Positions 14,090-21,583 of a stretch of DNA of 25,973 bases are shown one piece after another. Location of the stretch: contig DKVK01000017.1 in the NCBI GenBank assembly GCA_002491165.1, forward strand, positions 1-25,973, written 5' to 3'. This stretch comes from Porphyromonadaceae bacterium UBA7180. GTDB taxonomy: Bacteria; Bacteroidota; Bacteroidia; Bacteroidales; Muribaculaceae. Position 1 is the first letter of the stretch. Every line of letters begins with the position of its first letter. Under the pieces are notes generated by a model. That model was not told where the DNA came from. It did not search any database and worked only from the letters and a program-made list of their open reading frames with translations. The position numbers and the translations under genes are program-made.

Positions 14090-16123
14090 ATGAACCTGCG
14101 GAAAACCTTCATCGGAGCGGCGGCAGCCCTTCCGATGGCCATGATGGCAGCCTCGCCGCACGGCATCGAGACCAAGAACCTCGACAAGAGCGTGCGCCCG
14201 CAAGACGACTTCTACGAGTACGCCTGCGGCGGCTGGATGCAGGCCAACCCCATCCCCGCCGAATACAGCCGCTTCGGCACCTTCGACGTGCTCCGCGAAA
14301 ACGCCAAGACACAGCTTCAGGAACTTATCCTGAACCTCAAGGACAACCCCGACACAAAAGTCAAAGGCACCAACGCGCAGAAGGTGAGCGACCTTTTCGA
14401 CATGGGAATGGACTCCATACGCCTCAACCGCGAAGGAGCCGCCCCGATGCGTCCCTACCTCGAACGCCTCGGGAAAGCCAACCTCACCGACCGCACCGAG
14501 CTGGCCAAGACCATAGCATGGATGCACGGCGGAATCGGTTCCCCCCTCTTCGGCACCGGCGTCTCGGCCGACCCCAAGAACTCCGACATGAACATCATGC
14601 ACCTCGGCGAAACCGGCCTCGGACTCGGCGACCGCGACTATTACCTCGAGAAATCGGAGGAGAACGACCGCATAATGAAAGCTTACGAGAACTACATCAA
14701 GACCATCATGCGTCTCTCAGGCTATGACGAGGCCCGCGCACAGCGTGCCTGGGACAACCTCATCGCACTCGAAACCGAGATAGCCAAGCACAAGAAGACG
14801 CGTGAGGAACGCCGCAACCCGCAGCTCCGCTACAACATGCGCACCATCCAGGAAATACGCGACCGGTATCCAAACTTCGACTGGGACACTTACTTCGCCG
14901 CCATCGGCACTCCGCAAGTCGACAAGGTGAATGTCTCCTCCGTGGCTTTCATGGACTGGCTCAACTCTTACCTCCCCACCCTCACCCCCGAGCAACTCCT
15001 CGACTATATGACCATCGAGTTCATCACCGAATCATCGAACCTGCTCAGCGACGACTTTGTGAACGCCAACTTCGAGATGTTCGACCGTACCATGAGCGGC
15101 AAGCAGGAACAGGAAGCCCGCTGGAAACGCGCCATGGGAATCCCCAACTCCATGCTCGGCGAAGCGCTCGGCGAACTCTACGTATCCAAATACTTCCCCA
15201 AAGAGAACAAGGAATACATGGTAGAGCTGGTACGCAACCTCCAGACAGCCCTGGGCGAGCATATCGACAACCTCACGTGGATGAGCGACGACACCAAGAA
15301 GAAAGCACGCGAGAAACTGGCCGGTTTCACGGTGAAAATCGGTTATCCCGACAAGTGGAAAGACTACTCCGGCATTGACATAGACCCCACACGCTCTTAT
15401 CTCGACAATGTGCTGGCCGCCGCCAACTGGTATGCCAAGGACAATTACTCCAAACTCGGCAAACCCGTAGACAAGACCGAATGGCTCATGACACCGCAGA
15501 CTGTCAACGCCTACTACATGCCTACGACCAACGAAATCTGCTTCCCGGCAGCCATCCTCCAGGCCCCCTACTTCGACGTGACGGCCGACGATGCCATCAA
15601 CTACGGCGCTATCGGTGTGGTTATCGGCCACGAAATGACCCACGGTTTCGATGACTCGGGACGCCAGTTCGACAAGAACGGAAACCTCAACGACTGGTGG
15701 ACGGCCGACGATGCCGCTCGCTTCACCAAACTCGCCGACGGTCTCGCTGCCCAGTTCGACGCCATCGAGGTGGCTCCCGGAGTACACGCCAACGGACGCT
15801 TCACCCTCGGCGAAAACATTGCCGACCAGGGCGGACTGCGCGTGGCTATGACCGCCTACAAGAACTCGCAGAAAGGGAAGAAAGCCAAGAAGATAGACGG
15901 CTTCACCCCCGAACAGCGTTTCTACCTCGGATACGCGAACCTTTGGGCAGGCAATATCCGCGACGAGGAGATACTTGTGCGTACCAAGACCGACCCTCAC
16001 TCGCTGGGCCGTAACCGCGTAAACGCCTCGCTGCGCAACATAGCACCTTTCTTCGATGCCTTCAAGATAAAGGCCGGAGACCCGATGTTCCGCCCCGAAG
16101 AGGAACGAATCATCATCTGGTAA
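14090..16123 (+). CDS. pepO: M13-family zinc endopeptidase (neprilysin/PepO-like), secreted
   Basis: The product is 677 residues from this start, the usual length for bacterial M13 peptidases, which cleave small peptides. ATG 14090 gives a compact signal peptide (MNLRKTFIGAAAALPMAMMA); the in-frame ATG 30 bases upstream (14060) would put a polar stretch before it. Residues by this numbering: N-terminal M13 signature PQDDFYEYACGGW (37-49); substrate-binding NAYY (473-476); zinc site HEMTH (514-518); third ligand Glu575 and structural Asp579 in GENIAD; DPHS (635-638), where the family has the substrate-contacting DxHxP. The chain ends RIIIW; many family members end CxxW, so the usual terminal cysteine is absent. 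Probably periplasmic. Transcribed in the same direction as the ABC-F gene, 115 bases downstream, and followed by a hairpin. Confidence 0.93.
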   Translation: MNLRKTFIGAAAALPMAMMAASPHGIETKNLDKSVRPQDDFYEYACGGWMQANPIPAEYSRFGTFDVLRENAKTQLQELILNLKDNPDTKVKGTNAQKVSDLFDMGMDSIRLNREGAAPMRPYLERLGKANLTDRTELAKTIAWMHGGIGSPLFGTGVSADPKNSDMNIMHLGETGLGLGDRDYYLEKSEENDRIMKAYENYIKTIMRLSGYDEARAQRAWDNLIALETEIAKHKKTREERRNPQLRYNMRTIQEIRDRYPNFDWDTYFAAIGTPQVDKVNVSSVAFMDWLNSYLPTLTPEQLLDYMTIEFITESSNLLSDDFVNANFEMFDRTMSGKQEQEARWKRAMGIPNSMLGEALGELYVSKYFPKENKEYMVELVRNLQTALGEHIDNLTWMSDDTKKKAREKLAGFTVKIGYPDKWKDYSGIDIDPTRSYLDNVLAAANWYAKDNYSKLGKPVDKTEWLMTPQTVNAYYMPTTNEICFPAAILQAPYFDVTADDAINYGAIGVVIGHEMTHGFDDSGRQFDKNGNLNDWWTADDAARFTKLADGLAAQFDAIEVAPGVHANGRFTLGENIADQGGLRVAMTAYKNSQKGKKAKKIDGFTPEQRFYLGYANLWAGNIRDEEILVRTKTDPHSLGRNRVNASLRNIAPFFDAFKIKAGDPMFRPEEERIIIW

Positions 16124-16151
16124 GCTACGGCAGACGCCATACAATAACAAC

Positions 16152-16192
16152 TGCGGCGAAGAGGACTTTCCTCCTCGCCGCAAGTTATTTCT
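16152..16192 (+). terminator. Hairpin terminator after the M13 peptidase gene
   Basis: TGCGGCGAAGAGGA (16152-16165) pairs with TCCTCCTCGCCGCA (16169-16182), with one mismatch and a three-base loop. The following tract (AGTTATTTCTT) is only moderately T-rich. Confidence 0.65.
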
Positions 16193-16251
16193 TATGTATG
16201 GCTGGTCTATCTGATGTGATTTATGTTACGAATGAGGGGGAGGTCGGACAG

Positions 16252-17079
16252 TCACGGACGCTGGGATTGTTGTCTTTCCATAATCTCGTCTATCAGAAGG
16301 TTTGCGGGGTAAAAACCCTGACCGGCGGCTTTCCGGGCCCATTCCAATGCCGTTTGGGAGTCCTGCTGTATCACTATCCCTTTGTCAAGCATACAGGCGA
16401 GGCTGTACTGTGCCTCAGCGTAGCCATTTTCGGCCGATATCCGGTACCAGCGCAGAGCTTCATCCCAGTCTTGCTCCACCCCTAAGCCAAAATAATAATC
16501 AACCGCGACATTATATTGCGCTTCCTCATTACCATGGTCAGCGGCTTTGCGATACCACCGGTGCGCCGTTTCGAAATCACATTCCGTTCCTATACCAAGA
16601 TAATAGAACGAGCCAAACTGCCTCTCGGCATCGCTGTCACCGGCTTTGGCGGCTTTGCTCATCCACAGGAACGCTTTGTCGTAGTCTTCTTCCACTCCTA
16701 CGCCTTGATAATAGAAGTAACCGAGGAGATACTGTGCTGTCTCATTATTTTGGTCGGCCGCCATCTTTATCAGCCGTATTGACTCGTCAATGTCTTCCGG
16801 GACACCCTGGCCGAGGTAATACGCTATACCGAGTGCCACCTGGCTGCGCGAATCCCCCTTTTTAGCACATTCGGCATGCCAATTGGCAGCAGCTTCATAA
16901 TCGGGAGGCACTACGTCATAATAGTACGTTTCCGCGAGTTGGAACTGTGCATCCGAGTCCCCCGCCTCTGCAAGGGAAAGAAGCTCCTCGACCGTAGCGG
17001 GCAGTTCGCCGTAAGACTGCGCAACGGCGGTGATAATGCATGTGACGCATAGAAGGAGTGCCAATAATATCCTGTTCAT
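16252..17079 (-). CDS. Exported Sel1-like repeat protein
   Basis: The product is 275 residues with a signal peptide (MNRILLALLLCVTCIITAVA, 1-20). About six 36-residue Sel1-like (TPR-related) alpha-helical repeats follow from about residue 41 to the end, each with the pattern AQ..L...Y..G.GV..D...A..W..KAA..G. Clear units contain VALGIAYYLGQGV, LLGYFYYQGVGV, RQFGSFYYLGIG and YNVAVDYYFGLGV. Sel1 repeats form solenoids that bind proteins, often in envelope signalling or assembly. No lipobox cysteine is placed at the cleavage site, so a soluble periplasmic protein is likely. It is a single gene, convergent with the peptidase gene and divergent from the DUF389 gene. Partner unknown. Confidence 0.88.
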   Translation of the reverse strand: MNRILLALLLCVTCIITAVAQSYGELPATVEELLSLAEAGDSDAQFQLAETYYYDVVPPDYEAAANWHAECAKKGDSRSQVALGIAYYLGQGVPEDIDESIRLIKMAADQNNETAQYLLGYFYYQGVGVEEDYDKAFLWMSKAAKAGDSDAERQFGSFYYLGIGTECDFETAHRWYRKAADHGNEEAQYNVAVDYYFGLGVEQDWDEALRWYRISAENGYAEAQYSLACMLDKGIVIQQDSQTALEWARKAAGQGFYPANLLIDEIMERQQSQRP

Positions 17080-17289
17080 GGGTTTACGGTATTTGAGTTT
17101 AATTAGTCTTTTAAGTATATCCTAATGGTTTTATTCGTTAGTATGGGAAAAGATACTCTCCGCAGCGGTAATCTATCACCGGCGTTCAGAATAATCAGTC
17201 GAGGGATTGCGCACGGTTCAGCTTCAGGTCCGGTTTGACGAAGAGACCATCCACTACACTGCATAATTAATGATTATTCTGTAACGGCA

Positions 17290-17297
17290 CAAAATTA
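17290..17297 (-). promoter_or_regulatory. Candidate -7 box for the Sel1-repeat gene
   Basis: On the minus strand TAATTTTG matches TAnnTTTG exactly, but it lies about 210 bases before the ATG at 17079 and has no clear -33 TTTG. If used, the gene has a long leader. The rest of the gap 17080-17383 shows no gene. Confidence 0.35.
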
Positions 17298-17335
17298 CCG
17301 CCAATATTTCTGACGAAACTACCGGCTTTGTCTGA

Positions 17336-17359
17336 CGAATGTCGGAAAGTGAACATTCG
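17336..17359. promoter_or_regulatory. 7-bp inverted repeat upstream of the DUF389 gene
   Basis: CGAATGT (17336-17342) and ACATTCG (17353-17359) are exact inverted repeats around a 10-base loop. The left arm covers an in-frame ATG at 17339, which argues that the downstream ATG at 17384 is the real start. It may be an operator or a leader hairpin. Confidence 0.35.
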
Positions 17360-17383
17360 CCGCGGGTTACACGTAATATTAAT

Positions 17384-18895
17384 ATGAACAAAACCACACC
17401 TACCAACAACGACTACATGGCCTCCCCCCAGCCCCGGAACGACAACGATACCCGGCAGCAAGACGCCTCGCCAATCTCATCTACACAAACAGCGGCAACC
17501 ACAGCGCCACAAGGCAAACGCCCCACATTCAAAGAGAAGATGACGCGGCTATTGTCATACTTCAACGTCAGCGCCGACCTCCTGCCGCAGGCCGAAGTGG
17601 AACAGGACATCCGCGACGGCGTCTCCTTCCGCGGCTCGCAACTGCTCGTGCTCATCTTCGCCATCTTCGTGGCGTCGCTGGGACTGAACACCGACAGCGT
17701 GGCGGTAATCATCGGTGCCATGCTCATCTCCCCTCTCATGGGTCCTATCATGGGAATGGGACTCGCACTCGGCGTCGAAGACTTCGACCTGCTGCGACGC
17801 TCGCTCAAGAACATCGGGATGGCAATACTGGGTTCGGTGATAGCGTCGGCCATCTACTTCCTCATCTCCCCGCAATACGAAGGTAGCAGCCAGCTCCTGG
17901 CACGCACCTCCCCCTCCATTTACGACGTCTTCATAGCCCTCTTCGGTGGCGCGGCGGGCATCGTCTCCACGGCGTGCAGGAACAAGGGACAAGTGCTCCC
18001 CGGTGTGGCCATCGCCACATCCCTCATGCCGCCGCTCTGCACCGCCGGTTACGGACTCGCAACCTGGCAGGCTCACTTCTTCTTCGGAGCCTTCTACCTC
18101 TTCTTCACCAACATGATTTTCATCTTCTTCGCCACCTGGGTAGGGTTGAAACTCATGGGGTACAGGCGCCACCGTACCGACATAACTCGGCGATACCGCC
18201 GCATCCAGTGGATAGTCTACACCATTGTGGCCTGCACGATAGGGGTGTCCGCTTACCTCACCGTGCAGATGATACGGAAGAATATCTTCATCTCTGCGGC
18301 GACTTCCTTTGTAGAGAACCAGATGGTGTTTCCCAACACCCAGGTACTGAACCACAACGAATACATAAAGAACGGCAAGCGTTATATCTCTGTGACGCTG
18401 ATCGGCGAAACCTTGCCGAAGGATTCTCTACAACTCGCCATGATGAACAAACTCGACTCCGCAGGACTCGGAGGCACCGTCCTCGATATCCGCCAAGGTT
18501 TCGGAATCGCAGCCTCCGCACAAGGGCAGGAGATGGACAACAGCAAACTTTACGCCATGATGCAGTCGCAGCTCGAAGCCAGGCAGAACACCGTGGACTC
18601 GCTGCGGAACGTCATAGGCCAATTCACCACCTTCTCAGCCCGTGGAGCCTCCATAGCTTCCGAACTGAAAGTACTTTTCCCAAATGTCCGCGACATAGCC
18701 ATGAGCAATATCATCGCCACCAACACGGTGGATTCGCTGAGCCGCGACACCGTCAACGTAGTCTTCGTGAACGCCCCGGACGGCATAGACGCCGCACAGC
18801 AGCGCAAGATGACCGATTATATAAAGGTACGCCTCCACATCCCCGAAGTACACATCAATGTCAACCCCCGCAACTTCCCCTGGCCCGCCAAATAA
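17384..18895 (+). CDS. DUF389 family inner-membrane protein
   Basis: The product is 503 residues. Domains in order: a polar, Thr/Gln/Asn-rich, probably disordered N-terminus (1-48); a short amphipathic stretch (KEKMTRLLSYF); then the DUF389 membrane core with about seven helices (85-105, 107-128, 143-162, 180-197, 203-225, 232-258, 276-298). Family landmarks are RGSQLLVLIFAIFVASLGLN, the signature VIIGAMLISPLMGPIMGMG near 108-126, and VAIATSLMPPLCTAGYG near 208-224. A C-terminal soluble region of about 200 residues follows. DUF389 has no settled biochemical role; TIGR00341-type members are described only as conserved membrane proteins. ATG 17384 is preferred because the alternative at 17339 lies inside an inverted repeat. 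No partner gene adjoins it in the same direction. Confidence 0.85.
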   Translation: MNKTTPTNNDYMASPQPRNDNDTRQQDASPISSTQTAATTAPQGKRPTFKEKMTRLLSYFNVSADLLPQAEVEQDIRDGVSFRGSQLLVLIFAIFVASLGLNTDSVAVIIGAMLISPLMGPIMGMGLALGVEDFDLLRRSLKNIGMAILGSVIASAIYFLISPQYEGSSQLLARTSPSIYDVFIALFGGAAGIVSTACRNKGQVLPGVAIATSLMPPLCTAGYGLATWQAHFFFGAFYLFFTNMIFIFFATWVGLKLMGYRRHRTDITRRYRRIQWIVYTIVACTIGVSAYLTVQMIRKNIFISAATSFVENQMVFPNTQVLNHNEYIKNGKRYISVTLIGETLPKDSLQLAMMNKLDSAGLGGTVLDIRQGFGIAASAQGQEMDNSKLYAMMQSQLEARQNTVDSLRNVIGQFTTFSARGASIASELKVLFPNVRDIAMSNIIATNTVDSLSRDTVNVVFVNAPDGIDAAQQRKMTDYIKVRLHIPEVHINVNPRNFPWPAK

Positions 18896-18961
18896 AAGCT
18901 GACTCCACAAAGACCATTCTCGGCGCTTGGCTATACTTATCACTTTTGTCTGGCAGCTGCA

Positions 18962-19042
18962 TCAACGGAAATTCCCTTTACGCCTTATCACCTCCAAAAC
19001 CTTCTTGTCCAGCGTCTTTACTATTTGCGGCACATATTCCAT
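18962..19042 (-). other. Possible 26-residue ORF or gene remnant
   Basis: In the 244-base gap between the DUF389 and acyltransferase genes, a minus-strand ATG at 19042 opens a 26-residue frame (MEYVPQIVKT...VIRRKGNFR). It has a regular amphipathic, Lys/Val/Ile-rich composition and looks more protein-like than its surroundings. I do not recognise it confidently. It could be a relic of a larger gene, a small protein or chance. The rest of this gap shows only the promoter before 19140. Confidence 0.2.
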
Positions 19043-19127
19043 TCCAGTGGTGACGGAGAGGCCGAGATTTCAGGCCTTATGCGCAAGAGCGGGATTCAAG
19101 TAATGCAAATATGTGGTAATTTTTTTG

Positions 19128-19135
19128 TAATTTTG
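19128..19135 (+). promoter_or_regulatory. -7 box abutting the acyltransferase start codon
   Basis: TAATTTTG ends four bases before the ATG at 19140, the same spacing as upstream of the ABC-F gene. The transcript would be nearly or fully leaderless. No TTTG at -33 is evident. Confidence 0.6.
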
Positions 19136-19139
19136 CGCC

Positions 19140-20168
19140 ATGTTTCAGACTGATGTTTTATCCTATAAGACTTCGGACAGCCGCTACGACCTGCTGAAAT
19201 TCCTGCTTGCCATGATGATTGTGGCGCTCCATACACGACTGTGGCCCAGTGTGCTTCTGCCCTGGTTACGCGTGGCCGTGCCGCTGTTTTTCATGGTATC
19301 GGGCTACTTCTTCTTCCACAAGATAGACAAGCTCGGTTCCACACGCGAGCAATGGGCCGCCATGGGGCACTTCGCGGCACGTAGCGCAAAGCTTTACCTC
19401 ATCTGGCTGGCAGTGTGGTCGGTGCCCACATTCGAGACTCACGCTTATTTCCAGCACGGTTTCCTCTCCGGAATCGGCAAGTTTTGCTTCGACCTGCTTT
19501 TTGGACAGACGTTCGCCGCCTCATGGTTCCTCTCGGCAAACATACTCGGCACTCTTCTTGTTTTCATTATGCGCAAGCGGAAGTGGCTGTGCGCAGCGGT
19601 AAGCCTGGGACTCTATGCCGTGTGCGTTATGACGGCGGTATACGGCAAGGCGTTACCTGAGTTTACCGGTGCATTGTCAAGCGCATTGCCCGGATATACG
19701 TTCTATTTCAGTTTCCCGGCGGCGATGCTATGGCTATGGCTCGCCTCGATGATAGCGAAAATTCCCGACGGAGAGTTCCGCAACCCTTTGCCCTGGATTG
19801 TACTGACGCTTATCGGAATAGTATTGCTTTACGGTGAAAACCATCTCGTAACGACGCGACATTGGGTGCGCGACAGCGATGTCTACGCCAGCCTCGCAAT
19901 TCTCTGTCCAGCCGTTTTTATGGCCGTCCGCACAATTCCGCGCTTTACGATGCGTCATTCCCTCTCGCTGCGACATGCGAGCGTGATTATATATTGCACT
20001 CACGCCACGGTGGCGAAGCTGCTGATAGAGTATTTCAAGACGCAACACACGGTGCAACCTCAGCTCGGCGTCTATACCTTTATAATAACGGCACTGGTTT
20101 CGGCGCTTTTCTGCACCGCCATCATCCTCGCGGCACGCCGATGGCGTTACTTTAATCTTGCTTATTGA
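19140..20168 (+). CDS. Acyltransferase-3 family membrane protein
   Basis: The product is 342 residues with about ten membrane helices, matching the OafA/WecH-like acyltransferase-3 family, which transfers acetyl or other acyl groups to sugars and other envelope molecules at the inner membrane. The N-terminal signature is visible: SRYDLLKFLLAMMIVALHT with Arg15 and the conserved His31, then WLRVAVPLFFMVSGYFFF (42-59) carrying the conserved Arg44 and the PLFFMVSGYFF helix. A late helix holds VIIYCTHATVAKLLIEYF, typical of the family's C-terminal part. The length lacks room for an added SGNH domain. Its stop overlaps no gene but lies two bases before the MATE start, so the two are almost certainly one transcript and may act on the same compound. 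Confidence 0.88.
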   Translation: MFQTDVLSYKTSDSRYDLLKFLLAMMIVALHTRLWPSVLLPWLRVAVPLFFMVSGYFFFHKIDKLGSTREQWAAMGHFAARSAKLYLIWLAVWSVPTFETHAYFQHGFLSGIGKFCFDLLFGQTFAASWFLSANILGTLLVFIMRKRKWLCAAVSLGLYAVCVMTAVYGKALPEFTGALSSALPGYTFYFSFPAAMLWLWLASMIAKIPDGEFRNPLPWIVLTLIGIVLLYGENHLVTTRHWVRDSDVYASLAILCPAVFMAVRTIPRFTMRHSLSLRHASVIIYCTHATVAKLLIEYFKTQHTVQPQLGVYTFIITALVSALFCTAIILAARRWRYFNLAY

Positions 20169-20170
20169 TT

Positions 20171-21571
20171 ATGAAAAAAGACAGGAACTTGCAGAGGGAC
20201 AGCCTCGACTTCCGGGGCGGAAAGATACCCGCACTTTTCCGCGCCATCCTTATACCTACGCTCATTGCCATGTTCTTCAATATGGCGCTGACGGTCATCG
20301 ACGGTGTGTTCGTGGGGCAGGGCGTTGGCGCGGCCGGCATCGCTGCCGTCAATATAGTGGTTCCCATGTACATGATTACCACCGGGATAGCTATGATGTT
20401 TAGCGTCGGAGCTTCCGTGATAGCCAGTATCCGCCTTTCGGAAAATAACGTCAAGGGCGCCAACATTATCATGACGCAGGCTTTCATAGCGGGGACACTC
20501 TGCGTCGGGATGCTCTGCCTGCTTATGACCCTCTTCACCCGCCCTATCGTGGAAGCCATGGGCGCCACACCGCATATCATCGACGACTCCATGGCCTATA
20601 TGCTGTGGATGCAACCGGGCATCCTGCTGCTCGGCGTGCAGTATGTCGGAATGATGCTTATCCGCCTCGACGGCTCGCCGCGCTATGCCATGTGGATTCA
20701 GGTTGTGTCGGCGGTGCTGAACATCTTCCTCGACTGGCTGCTGGTCTTCCCCTTCGGAATGGGTGTTTCCGGAGCGGCCATCGCCACGTCATTCTCCTGC
20801 GTGGTGGGCGGCTGCATGGCGCTGCTCTACTTCCTGAAGTTCTCCAATACGCTGCATTTCTACCGACTGAAGACCACGTTGACGTCGCTTCTGCTGAGCC
20901 TCCGCAATACCGGATACATGGCCAAGATAGGGTTCGCAACGCTGCTTACCGAACTGGCGATGAGCATCATGATTCTTACCGGCAACCTCTGTTTCAAGAA
21001 GCTGCTGGGCGACGACGGCGTGGCGGCTTTCGCAATAGCCTGCTATCTCTTCCCGCTGGTTTTCAGCATCGGCAACGCCGTGGCACAGTCGGCCCAGCCC
21101 ATAATGAGTTTCAACTATGGCGCACACCTGGCCGAACGCGTGCGCAATACGCTGCGCATAGCCCTCGTCACCGCAGGACTTTTCGGCGCGGCCATAACCG
21201 TGGCGCTCGCACTCTTCTCCGGTCCCGTTTCGGCGCTATTTCTGAGCACCGACGAACCGGCTTACCTCCTGGCCAAGGAGGGACTGCCTGTCTTCGGAAT
21301 CTGCGCCGTCTTCTTCTCGCTAAACGTTACCTTCATCGGCTATTACCAGAACATAGAGCGACCCGGCATCTCTACGCTCTACACGGTGCTTCGCGGCATA
21401 GTGCTGCTCGTGCCGGCCTTCATCCTGCTGCCCGGCTTCATGGGAACCCACGGCCTGTGGTTCGCCATCCCGTTGGCAGAAATCATTACCTGCGCCATTA
21501 TCATAGCCCACTACAAAATAGCGGGCAACCGATTCATAACAAAGCAGTTGCCCGGAAATCAAGAGTCCTGA
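20171..21571 (+). CDS. MATE family efflux transporter (MepA-like)
   Basis: The product is 466 residues with twelve predicted membrane helices in two homologous halves, normal for MATE cation-coupled multidrug exporters. The N-terminal half begins PALFRAILIPTLIAMFFNMALTVIDGVFVGQGVG (about 19-52), which closely follows the family pattern P.....L....Y...D..F.G..G. The second half carries NAVAQSAQPIMSFNYGA, the MATE Q..QP..S.NYGA signature. ATG 20171 is preferred to the TTG six bases earlier because the TTG would overlap the preceding stop. Co-transcribed with the acyltransferase gene. It could export a drug, a dye-like cation or a lipid-linked or acylated metabolite; sequence alone cannot decide. 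It converges on the TonB receptor gene with only 12 bases between stops and no clear terminator. Confidence 0.92.
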   Translation: MKKDRNLQRDSLDFRGGKIPALFRAILIPTLIAMFFNMALTVIDGVFVGQGVGAAGIAAVNIVVPMYMITTGIAMMFSVGASVIASIRLSENNVKGANIIMTQAFIAGTLCVGMLCLLMTLFTRPIVEAMGATPHIIDDSMAYMLWMQPGILLLGVQYVGMMLIRLDGSPRYAMWIQVVSAVLNIFLDWLLVFPFGMGVSGAAIATSFSCVVGGCMALLYFLKFSNTLHFYRLKTTLTSLLLSLRNTGYMAKIGFATLLTELAMSIMILTGNLCFKKLLGDDGVAAFAIACYLFPLVFSIGNAVAQSAQPIMSFNYGAHLAERVRNTLRIALVTAGLFGAAITVALALFSGPVSALFLSTDEPAYLLAKEGLPVFGICAVFFSLNVTFIGYYQNIERPGISTLYTVLRGIVLLVPAFILLPGFMGTHGLWFAIPLAEIITCAIIIAHYKIAGNRFITKQLPGNQES

Positions 21572-21583
21572 ATGTTGTAAGTT

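Noticed and set aside
15032..16183. Long minus-strand ORF (383 codons) opposite the M13 peptidase gene
   Set aside because: It is a shadow of a GC-rich gene whose plus-strand frame has every catalytic motif; the antisense product has no recognisable domain.
17974..19053. 359-codon plus-strand ORF overlapping the DUF389 gene
   Set aside because: His/Arg-rich frame-shadow composition with no membrane segments, whereas the DUF389 frame has a clear helix pattern.
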